5,415 bases of DNA from Thioalkalivibrio sp. (lineage in GTDB: Bacteria > Pseudomonadota > Gammaproteobacteria > Ectothiorhodospirales > Ectothiorhodospiraceae), in contig PUOZ01000101.1 of the NCBI GenBank assembly GCA_003553165.1, positions 1-5,415 on the forward strand. The letters are read 5' to 3'. Shown piece by piece: positions 1-5,348 of the stretch (its first letter is position 1; every line of letters starts with the position of its first letter). The notes below the pieces were generated by a model. That model ran no database searches and was not told the DNA's origin. It saw only the letters and a program-made list of their open reading frames with translations. The translations under genes were made by a program, and so were the position numbers.

Positions 1-1
1 C

Positions 2-181
2 CGCCCCGGTCTGTTCGCCGGCCTACCCCGCGGCCGCCGGGCGCTGGCGCCACTGCTGCGCGACGCCATCACCGCCGGGCAGGTCACCGGCGAGATCCAC
101 CGGGGTGGCTGGATCGACATCGGAACCCCCGAACGCCTGCGCCTGCTGGACCAAAAAAGAAACCCGGCAGGACCGGGTTGA
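2..181 (+). CDS. murU: N-acetylmuramate alpha-1-phosphate uridylyltransferase-like, C-terminal fragment
   Basis: This is the last 59 codons of a gene whose 5' part lies outside the window; the stop is TGA at 179-181. The visible tail reads LFAGLPRGRRALAPLLRDAI, then GQVTGEIHRGGWIDIGTPERL. It matches the C-terminal signature of sugar-phosphate nucleotidyltransferases (GxWxDVGTPERL), and the APLLR..I..G.V.GE spacing is that of MurU. MurU makes UDP-N-acetylmuramate from MurNAc-1-phosphate in the cytoplasm, in the peptidoglycan-recycling branch that bypasses de novo synthesis. A mannose-1-phosphate guanylyltransferase-like relative is the main alternative, because the nucleotide-binding N-terminus is not visible. 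The last ten or so residues (DQKRNPAGPG) are encoded by the DNA of the terminator of the converging dsrE gene, so this tail is probably not conserved. The family call is fairly sure and the exact substrate less so. Confidence 0.72.
   Translation, partial: RPGLFAGLPRGRRALAPLLRDAITAGQVTGEIHRGGWIDIGTPERLRLLDQKRNPAGPG
151..179 (-). terminator. Rho-independent terminator of the sigma/anti-sigma/dsrE unit
   Basis: Read on the minus strand, a perfect 7-bp stem AACCCGG/CCGGGTT (173-179 with 161-167) with loop TCCTG is followed directly by TTTCTTTTTT. This is a classic intrinsic terminator about 48 nt past the dsrE stop codon. On the plus strand the hairpin has no trailing T-run, so it acts in one direction only. 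It lies within the last codons of the converging murU-like gene. Confidence 0.85.
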
Positions 182-227
182 AGGCTCCGAAGAGCGCCCT
201 CGCTAGGAGGGTCGGGGGAGAAGCGGG

Positions 228-668
228 TCACGGCTTGATGTAGGTGTAGCCCTCGCGCTGCAGGATGGAGAGTTGCGCCACACCGCTGAGGACGATGTCC
301 GCCTCGGTCGTGTCGTACAGCGCTTCCATCGGCAATTGGCGGGAAGTGAGCGTATTGCGGCAAACCTGGAAGTCCACGCCCTGCAGCTTCAGGCTGTCGA
401 CCGCGGACTGGATGTCGGGGTTCTCGTTGGCTCCCAGCAGCAGGTTGATGCCGCCCCCGTGCATCACCAGCTTGATGTCCATGTTATCGGCGCCAACGGC
501 ATTGATGTGATTCTGCACGTTGCGCAGCGCCGCCATGTGCAGACCAGGGTCCCCCTGGTTCACGTGGTAGACCACCCGCGTCTTGTCCTCAGGCGTCGCG
601 GCAACTGCCATGCCGGAGACGACCATCACCAGAACCAGCAGCAGCAAATGAATGGATGTCTTCTGCAT
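228..668 (-). CDS. Secreted (periplasmic) DsrE/DsrF-family protein
   Basis: This is a 146-aa protein with a clear signal peptide: MQKTS, a hydrophobic stretch at about residues 6-20, then AVAA with likely cleavage near residue 23 or 24. The mature part is a single DsrE-like domain: RVVYHVNQGD (31-40), LVMHGGGINLLLGA (67-80), GVDFQVCRNTL (97-107) with the probable sulfur-carrying Cys103, and an EGYTYIKP end. DsrE/TusD-family proteins are usually cytoplasmic oligomers that pass persulfide sulfur from cysteine to cysteine, so a secreted form points to an envelope role. The ATG at 668 was chosen because GGAGAG lies 7 nt upstream; an in-frame ATG at 683 has a poor ribosome site. The gene is third in the unit after the sigma and anti-sigma genes, with a 93-nt gap, and is followed by a strong terminator. 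Its domain resembles the C-terminal domain of the neighbouring anti-sigma factor. Family and secretion are well supported; substrate and partner are not known. Confidence 0.88.
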   Translation of the reverse strand: MQKTSIHLLLLVLVMVVSGMAVAATPEDKTRVVYHVNQGDPGLHMAALRNVQNHINAVGADNMDIKLVMHGGGINLLLGANENPDIQSAVDSLKLQGVDFQVCRNTLTSRQLPMEALYDTTEADIVLSGVAQLSILQREGYTYIKP

Positions 669-693
669 TGCCTCTCTCTCCATCTCGATGAAT

Positions 694-706
694 GGCGGTT
701 TCCGCC
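694..706 (-). other. Small hairpin in the leader of the dsrE gene
   Basis: On the minus strand GGCGG-AAA-CCGCC forms a perfect 5-bp stem with a 3-nt loop, inside the 93-nt gap (669-761) between the anti-sigma stop and the dsrE start. No T-run follows, so it is not an intrinsic terminator. It could be a processing or stability element that sets different levels for anti-sigma factor and DsrE, or it could be chance in GC-rich DNA. I see no convincing separate promoter in this gap. Confidence 0.3.
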
Positions 707-761
707 TGGTTATCACGAACGCGCATCGCGCCTGTGTACTGCCCGAATGGACAACGTCCCG

Positions 762-1514
762 TCACACCCGGATATAGGTCCAGCCCTCCTGCTGTTTCTG
801 TGCGGCCTCGCGCACGCCCGATTCGACCTCCTCGACCCAGGGCAGCAATTGGACGGGGCGTCCCTCCTCGCGCTCGTGCCGTGCGCGGGATTGCCCACAG
901 GCGGTGATGCGCAGGCCGTCGTAGGTGTGCACCAGATCCCGGATGCGGTTCGGGAAGGGCGCCAGGTCGGCGCGTACCAGATCCATCCCGGTTCCGTGCA
1001 GCACCATCTGCACCTGGAGCCGCTCGTCGTTGAGCCACGCCGTCTCGAACATGTGTTCGATGTCATCGAAGAGGGCCTCGGCGTCGCGCAGATCCACGTC
1101 GGTCACGTGAAACAGCACCCGTCGAACGTCCGTGACCGGCCCGATTTCCCCGCCCGCTGCCGGATCCCGCTCCTGGGACACCAGCGCAACCTGCTGCAGA
1201 TCCACCGATTGCTCGCGGCTCACCTCGAGCACGGCCACCGTCCCCAGTGCCAGCGCGACCACGCTCGCGGCAATGGCCACCAATCCGCCGCCCGGCCGCC
1301 TCCCCTTGCGCGTGGAGCGCCGGTTGGGATCGGGGATGGAGCCCTGGCTGTAGGCCATGTTCACCAGCTCCTTGAGCTGGTACATGTCACAGACCTCGCG
1401 GCTGAGATTCTCGCTGGCCGCGATGGATTTGAGCGTCAACAGGCGGTCTTCGGACGAGAATTCCCCGTCCACGAACGCATTCAGGATCTCGTCGCTGGGC
1501 CGCGGATCACTCAC
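762..1514 (-). CDS. Transmembrane anti-sigma factor with a periplasmic DsrE-like sensor domain
   Basis: This is a 250-aa single-pass protein. Residues 1-60 form a helical N-terminal domain beginning SDEILNAFVDGEFSSEDR, the pattern of ECF anti-sigma factors (RskA/RseA-like). It lacks the zinc motif HxxxCxxC and has only Cys42. A basic stretch (RRSTRKGRR, 65-73) precedes one membrane helix at about 78-97, so by the positive-inside rule the C-terminus is periplasmic. Residues 131-250 resemble the DsrE protein encoded next door: RVLFHVTDVD, MVLHGTGMDLV, LRITACGQS (Cys206), SGV and the final EGWTYIRV. It should hold the sigma factor at the membrane and release it when the periplasmic domain senses a signal, perhaps a persulfide or thiol state. 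Translation starts at GTG 1514, overlapping the sigma stop by 8 nt, with GAGGA 6 nt upstream, so it is probably translationally coupled. The anti-sigma role rests on context plus N-terminal pattern; the DsrE resemblance was aligned by eye. Confidence 0.85.
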   Translation of the reverse strand: MSDPRPSDEILNAFVDGEFSSEDRLLTLKSIAASENLSREVCDMYQLKELVNMAYSQGSIPDPNRRSTRKGRRPGGGLVAIAASVVALALGTVAVLEVSREQSVDLQQVALVSQERDPAAGGEIGPVTDVRRVLFHVTDVDLRDAEALFDDIEHMFETAWLNDERLQVQMVLHGTGMDLVRADLAPFPNRIRDLVHTYDGLRITACGQSRARHEREEGRPVQLLPWVEEVESGVREAAQKQQEGWTYIRV

Positions 1515-2052
1515 GGTGCGTCCTCACCAGCCGCAGCGTCGGCGACTCCGGGGCAGCCTGCTCCAGCAGCAGCTTGCGCAACTGCGCACGCGCGCGGCTC
1601 AGGCGGCTCATCACGGTACCAATCGGAACCTCCAGCACCTCGGAGACCTCCGCGTAGGCGAAGCCCTCCAGATCCACCAATGCCACCACCTGGCGATGAT
1701 CGTCGCTCAACCGGGCCATTGCCCGGCGCACGTCCTGTACGACGCGACCGCGCTCCGTCTGCGTCTCGGGGCAGTCATCACAGGGGAGATCGATGCTATC
1801 CACGTCCACGGTGTCCTTCTGCCGCCGACCCCAGTCGCGATAGCAGTTGGTCATGATCCGGAAGACCCAGGCCTTCAGCGCGGCCTCATCCTGCAGGGTC
1901 TTCAGACGTGTCAGTGCCTTCATCATTGCTTCCTGGACCAGATCGTCGGCCAGAGCGGCGTCGTGACACCAGGCGAATGCGGTCCGGTAGAGCTGCGGAC
2001 GCATGTCGCACACCTGTTGCCGCAAACGTCGCTGTGCGAGCCACGTTGCCAT
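1507..2052 (-). CDS. ECF-type RNA polymerase sigma factor (sigma-70 family)
   Basis: This is a 181-aa two-domain ECF sigma factor. Region 2 spans about residues 15-80, with DDLVQEAMMKAL (36-47) and AWVFRIMTNCYRDWGRR (61-77), the core-binding and -10 recognition part. Region 4 spans about 108-163, with LSDDHRQVVALVDLEGFAYA and the helix-turn-helix VPIGTVMSRLSRAR that reads the -35 element. The start is ATG 2052 because GAGGAG lies 7 nt upstream; the in-frame GTG at 2067 falls at the 5' edge of that ribosome site and is rejected. The length is normal for the class. The interdomain linker carries an unusual CDDC (Cys91, Cys94), and Cys15, Cys29 and Cys70 are also present. The gene is first in the unit and overlaps its anti-sigma gene by 8 nt, the usual arrangement for ECF pairs. 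It probably controls its own operon through the candidate promoter upstream. The ECF subgroup and wider regulon cannot be told from here. Confidence 0.95.
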   Translation of the reverse strand: MATWLAQRRLRQQVCDMRPQLYRTAFAWCHDAALADDLVQEAMMKALTRLKTLQDEAALKAWVFRIMTNCYRDWGRRQKDTVDVDSIDLPCDDCPETQTERGRVVQDVRRAMARLSDDHRQVVALVDLEGFAYAEVSEVLEVPIGTVMSRLSRARAQLRKLLLEQAAPESPTLRLVRTHRE

Positions 2053-2059
2053 CAGTTTT

Positions 2060-2065
2060 CTCCTC
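2060..2065 (-). promoter_or_regulatory. Ribosome binding site deciding the sigma-factor start
   Basis: On the minus strand GAGGAG is followed by 7 nt and then ATG (2052-2050). This near-ideal Shine-Dalgarno site selects ATG 2052 over the in-frame GTG at 2067, which lies immediately before it. Confidence 0.75.
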
Positions 2066-2105
2066 ACCCGACCGTCGTAGCGGCCTTGCTTGTTCTTGTT
2101 CGGTG

Positions 2106-2134
2106 TTAGACGCTAGCCATGAAGGCCGTATTCC
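2106..2134 (-). promoter_or_regulatory. Candidate ECF-type promoter driving the sigma/anti-sigma/dsrE unit
   Basis: On the minus strand GGAATA (2134-2129) is separated by 16 nt from CGTCTAA (2112-2106). This resembles the common ECF promoter plan of a GGAA(C/T) -35 element and a CGTC/TCTAA -10 element with 16-17 nt spacing. Transcription would start near 2098, leaving a leader of about 45 nt before the sigma start codon. It fits autoregulation by the encoded sigma factor. A second GGAAC (at about 2146-2142) is too far from this -10 element to pair with it. The call is by eye from a single site. Confidence 0.5.
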
Positions 2135-2166
2135 AGCACATTGTTCCTGCAACCTGTGGAAGCGCC

Positions 2167-2610
2167 ATGTCCTTTGACCCGAAACAGCTCGAAAGATCCT
2201 TCGCCTTCGACCCTGAGACCGTGGCAGGCCTGCGCGAGAGATGGTCGGAACTGATTGTCGCGGTCGTCTGGGACGACCTGAAAAGCGGGACCATCGGCGC
2301 TCTGCCGCGACTGCGCAAGCGGGTGCTGGAGGTGGGGGAGAACCTGCGCTCCCTGCTCTCGGACCGACGCTGGATCCCGCACGAGCGCGAGCGGGTCAAG
2401 GGCGCGATGGCGGCAAGCCTGAACCTGCGCGACAGCCTGCTGCAGGCGGACCGGGCCGCGAAGCTCGTCTCGGAGGGCAGCGACTTCACGCGCTTCGAGG
2501 CCCGCTACCTGGCGTTCCGGCAGCAGCTCCTGGCCTTCATCGAGAGCCATGAGCAGATCTGGGCCGAACTGCTGGAGAGCCTCTACAGCGAAGACGCGGA
2601 CGAGGACTGA
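2167..2610 (+). CDS. Uncharacterised helical cytoplasmic protein
   Basis: I do not recognise this 147-aa protein. It looks almost entirely alpha-helical and charged, with no signal peptide, membrane segment or cysteine. It contains WSELIVAVVWDDLKSG (26-41), a basic middle (LRKRVLEVGENLRSLLSDRR), and a C-terminal helix FRQQLLAFIESHEQIWAELL followed by an acidic tail (SEDADED). ATG 2167 was chosen because GGAAG lies 4 nt upstream. An in-frame ATG at 2119 has no ribosome site, would overlap the divergent promoter, and would add a residue stretch that does not look like the rest. The gene starts a tight plus-strand unit: the ligase-like gene begins 4 nt after its stop, so it may be an accessory or regulatory partner of those enzymes. 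Continuous codon structure and the operon position support a real gene; its function is unknown. Confidence 0.8.
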   Translation: MSFDPKQLERSFAFDPETVAGLRERWSELIVAVVWDDLKSGTIGALPRLRKRVLEVGENLRSLLSDRRWIPHERERVKGAMAASLNLRDSLLQADRAAKLVSEGSDFTRFEARYLAFRQQLLAFIESHEQIWAELLESLYSEDADED

Positions 2611-2614
2611 GGCC

Positions 2615-4051
2615 ATGGGCGAAGACATCAGCGAGGAACGCTTCACCCCGGAGGACTTCCATCGCTTCGCCGGCAACCTGGGCCGGGAAACCGAACGCCT
2701 GGGACACTGGCTCCGCAGCCGGGAGGATCCGGGCCCGCAGCAGCCGCGGCTCGGATTCGAGATCGAGGCCTGGCTGATCGACGCCGACTGCGCCCCCCTC
2801 GCCGAGAACGAGGCCTTCCTGGAACTCTTCGACAGCCCGATGGCCACCCTGGAACTGGCCCAGTTCAACATCGAGATCAACTCCAGCGTCTTCCGTACCG
2901 GCCCGGACTGCTTCTGCATGATCCTGTCCGAAATGACGGAGACCCTGCGCAAGGCGCAGCTCGTGGCACGGCAACTCGGCGGCGACATCCTGATGGTGGG
3001 TTCCCTGCCGACACTGATGCCGCAGCATCTCGGCCTGCACCACATGTCCCGGCGCACGCGCTATCGCGCGCTGAACAGTGCGGTGCTCGAACGCCGCGCC
3101 CAGCGCCCGCTGCGCCTGGAGATCGAGGGCCAGGAACACCTGAGCCACGTGCACAGCGACGTCATGCTGGAGGCTGCCGCGACCTCGTTTCAGATCCATC
3201 TCGAAACGCAGCCGACAGTCGCCCACCGCGTGTACAACGCCGCTCTGGCAGCCTCCGGACCGGTGCTGGCAGCCTGTGGGAACACACCGTTCCTGTTCGG
3301 CCGGCTGCTCTGGGAGGAATCGCGGATCCCCCTGTTCGAACAGGCCGTCGAGGTAGGCGGGTTCGGCGAGTCGGCGCGGGGTCCGGTGCGGCGCGTGACC
3401 TTCGGCAGCGGCTACCTGCGCGAGAGCATCGCCGAGGCCTTCATCGAGAACAGGGAGCACTTTCCGGTCCTGTTGCCCAGTCGACTCCCGGAGAACGACC
3501 CCAGCCTGCCGCACCTGCGCCTGCACAACGGCACCATCTGGCGCTGGAACCGGCCCATCCTCGGCATCGACGCCGACGGCGGGTACAATCTGCGCATCGA
3601 ACACCGCAGCCTCCCCGCCGGGCCCACCCTGGAGGACATGCTGGCCAACACGGCGTTCCTGCTGGGGCTGATCGAACACCTGGTCGCAACCCCGGGCAAC
3701 GGGGCCGGAGCGCTCCCGTTCGCCAGCGCCCGCGACAATTTCTACGCGGCGGCACGCTACGGTCTGAAGAGCCGCCTTCGCTGGGAAGTCGAGCCCCCGC
3801 TGCCGGCACGCCAGCTGATCCAGCAGGTGCTGTTGCCCCATGCAGCCGATGGGCTGGACCGCCTGGGCATCGACGCCAGCGAGCGCGACCACCTGCTCGG
3901 CATCGTGGCCGCGCGGGTGGAATCCGGACAGACGGGGAGCATCTGGCAGCAGCAGTGGGTCGAACGTCACGGCGGCGACATGGCGGCCCTGACCCGGGCC
4001 TACTTCGCCTGGCAGCGCACCGGGCGCCCGGTCCACACCTGGAGTCTGTAA
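2615..4051 (+). CDS. Glutamate-cysteine ligase (GCS2)-like carboxylate-amine ligase
   Basis: This is a 478-aa soluble protein. The visible motifs fit the GCS2/carboxylate-amine ligase fold, in which ATP activates a carboxylate (glutamate in GCS) for amide bond formation with an amine. GFEIEAWLID (47-56) corresponds to the GxExE metal/ATP motif, TLELAQFNIEIN (78-89) to the E..Q.E substrate/metal segment, HLETQPTVAHRVYNAAL (195-211) to the central region, and LHNGTIWRWNRPI (303-315) and LRIEHRSLPAGPT (326-338) to the C-terminal catalytic arginine/glutamate region. It is longer than YbdK-type proteins (about 370 aa), so it is probably a separate subfamily, and the real amine substrate may not be cysteine. 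ATG 2615 has GAGGA 8 nt upstream. The gene lies 4 nt after the upstream gene, and its TAA overlaps the next ATG by one base, so the three genes are almost certainly co-translated. The fold call is good; the exact substrate is unknown. Confidence 0.8.
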   Translation: MGEDISEERFTPEDFHRFAGNLGRETERLGHWLRSREDPGPQQPRLGFEIEAWLIDADCAPLAENEAFLELFDSPMATLELAQFNIEINSSVFRTGPDCFCMILSEMTETLRKAQLVARQLGGDILMVGSLPTLMPQHLGLHHMSRRTRYRALNSAVLERRAQRPLRLEIEGQEHLSHVHSDVMLEAAATSFQIHLETQPTVAHRVYNAALAASGPVLAACGNTPFLFGRLLWEESRIPLFEQAVEVGGFGESARGPVRRVTFGSGYLRESIAEAFIENREHFPVLLPSRLPENDPSLPHLRLHNGTIWRWNRPILGIDADGGYNLRIEHRSLPAGPTLEDMLANTAFLLGLIEHLVATPGNGAGALPFASARDNFYAAARYGLKSRLRWEVEPPLPARQLIQQVLLPHAADGLDRLGIDASERDHLLGIVAARVESGQTGSIWQQQWVERHGGDMAALTRAYFAWQRTGRPVHTWSL

Positions 4052-5100
4052 TGGATCACGAGCTCTTCGACGAATACGCGGAACTGCCGGACGGGTTTCT
4101 TGCCAGTGCACCGGAGGACCTGCACCGGCACCTGCCGCGACCGGCCATCATCCGCCTGCCGGGCCGGCGTCTACCGGCGGTCGCGGTGGTGCTGATGCTG
4201 CATGGCAATGAGCCGGTGGGCCTGCAGGCGGTACAGCGACTCCTGCACCAATACGCCGGCCGGCAACTCCCGCGCGCGCTGACGCTGGTGGTGGGCAACG
4301 TGCGCGCGGCCGCACTGGGACAGCGGCACCTGGACGACCAGCCGGACTTCAACCGGATCTGGCCCGGGACCGAACAGCCCGGATCGCCCGAGTCGTACAT
4401 GTTCGAGCAGATCATCGGGCGCCTGCGCGAAGACGGCCTGTTCGCGGCCATCGACCTGCACAACAACACCGGGCGCAATCCGCACTATGCCTGCGTCAAC
4501 TTCCTCGAGGACGGGTTCCTGAACCTTGCCGGGCTGTTCGGGCGCACGGTGGTCTACTTCACCCGCCCCCGCGGGGTGGCGTCCATGGCCCTGGCGGCGC
4601 TGGCGCCTGCAGTGACCCTGGAGTGCGGGCATCCCAACGACGAGACCGGGATCCGCCACGCGATGGAATTCATCGACGCCGTGCTGCACCTCAGCCGTTT
4701 TCCCGACCACCCCCCGGACCCACGTTCCATGAACGTCTTCCATACCGTCGCGCAGGTCCGCGTGCGCCCGGGGCTGCAGGTTGGCACGGAGGCCGGGGCC
4801 GACGTACTGCTGGAACCCGAGCTCGATCGCATGAATTTCCGGATCCTTCCCGCAGGATCACGGCTGATCCGCCAGGCGCGCTCCGGAATGGCGTCCCTGG
4901 TGGCGACCAGCGAGGACGGGCGCGACGTCACGGCGCAGTACCTCGAGGAGGATGGACCGGACGTCCGCCTGCGGCGCCCGATGATGCCGTCCATGCTCAC
5001 GCTGGACACGCGGGTGATCGCGCAGGACTGCCTGTGTTATCTGATGGAGCCGATGGACCTGGCGCGGGAGCTGGAGATCGGCAGTCGGGCGCACGGGTAG
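4051..5100 (+). CDS. Succinylglutamate desuccinylase/aspartoacylase-family zinc hydrolase (M14-like)
   Basis: This is a 349-aa protein of the AstE/AspA branch of the M14 metallocarboxypeptidase fold, which cleaves N-acyl amino acid amide bonds in the cytoplasm. Zinc ligands are visible as MLHGNEPVG (His51, Glu54) and DLHNNTGRNP (His137). DFNRIWPG (99-106) carries the substrate-binding Asn-Arg pair, and TLECGHP supplies the likely catalytic Glu191. A beta-rich C-terminal domain follows from about residue 225, as in the family. The start is ATG 4051 within TAATG, overlapping the ligase-like stop by one base, so translation is coupled. No arginine-succinyltransferase genes are nearby, so a role as AstE in arginine breakdown is unlikely. 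Pairing with an amide-forming ligase suggests that the two act on the same or related compound, one making and one hydrolysing it, or that this enzyme trims a ligase product. Family and active site are well supported; the substrate is not. Confidence 0.85.
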   Translation: MDHELFDEYAELPDGFLASAPEDLHRHLPRPAIIRLPGRRLPAVAVVLMLHGNEPVGLQAVQRLLHQYAGRQLPRALTLVVGNVRAAALGQRHLDDQPDFNRIWPGTEQPGSPESYMFEQIIGRLREDGLFAAIDLHNNTGRNPHYACVNFLEDGFLNLAGLFGRTVVYFTRPRGVASMALAALAPAVTLECGHPNDETGIRHAMEFIDAVLHLSRFPDHPPDPRSMNVFHTVAQVRVRPGLQVGTEAGADVLLEPELDRMNFRILPAGSRLIRQARSGMASLVATSEDGRDVTAQYLEEDGPDVRLRRPMMPSMLTLDTRVIAQDCLCYLMEPMDLARELEIGSRAHG

Positions 5101-5111
5101 CGCGCCGCGGC

Positions 5112-5321
5112 TCAGTCCTCGCGCTCGACGCGCTCCAGCACCTGGTCGAGCCGATCGCCGCGGCGGTAGTTGCGCAGTTCGCGGGCCATGTCGGCCAGGG
5201 CGCGCTCGCGGGCAGCCTCGGTATCGAACCAGCGGAAATACTCCCAATCCGGCCCCAGCAGGTGCGGCGCTCGCATGGTGCTCTCTTCCGCCAGCGTGAT
5301 GCGGATACCGTATCGTTTCAT
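5112..5321 (-). CDS. Small uncharacterised protein downstream of tRNA-Met
   Basis: This is a 69-aa protein I cannot assign to a family. It starts with a strand-like MKRYGIRITL, has an aromatic-rich centre (DWEYFRWFDTEAARERAL, 25-42) and ends in a charged helix (RLDQVLERVERED). It has no cysteine, signal peptide or membrane segment. ATG 5321 has no clear Shine-Dalgarno site. An internal ATG at 5276 has GGAAGAGAG ending about 5 nt upstream and would give 54 aa. I prefer the longer form because its first ten residues look like a genuine beta strand, but the start is unsettled. It begins only 27 nt after the tRNA-Met 3' end on the same strand, so it is probably transcribed with the tRNA. It converges on the hydrolase gene with an 11-nt gap. 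Confidence 0.65.
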   Translation of the reverse strand: MKRYGIRITLAEESTMRAPHLLGPDWEYFRWFDTEAARERALADMARELRNYRRGDRLDQVLERVERED

Positions 5322-5348
5322 CGCAGGGGACCGCGGCAGGTAAGAAGG

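Noticed and set aside
196..212. Hairpin CCCTC-GCTAG-GAGGG after the murU-like stop as a plus-strand terminator
   Set aside because: A 5-bp stem with no following T-run is too weak to call an intrinsic terminator.
273..1856. Long plus-strand open frame (about 527 codons) across the sigma unit
   Set aside because: It is antisense to three genes with clear families and ribosome sites. Its translation is rich in His, Pro, Arg and Gln with low complexity, typical of the shadow frame in GC-rich DNA.
2085..2101. Short tandem repeat CTTGTT CTTGTT in the sigma leader
   Set aside because: Only two 6-bp copies; no sign of a binding site or an expandable repeat.
2106..2134. Plus-strand sigma-70 promoter TTAGAC-N17-TATTCC for the 2167 gene
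   Set aside because: Both boxes match the consensus poorly, and the same bases are better explained as the minus-strand ECF-type promoter. The true promoter of the plus-strand unit is not identified.
2537..4111. Long minus-strand open frame (about 524 codons) opposite the GCS2-like gene
   Set aside because: It has no recognisable domain and its composition is that of an antisense shadow; the plus-strand frame carries the conserved motifs.
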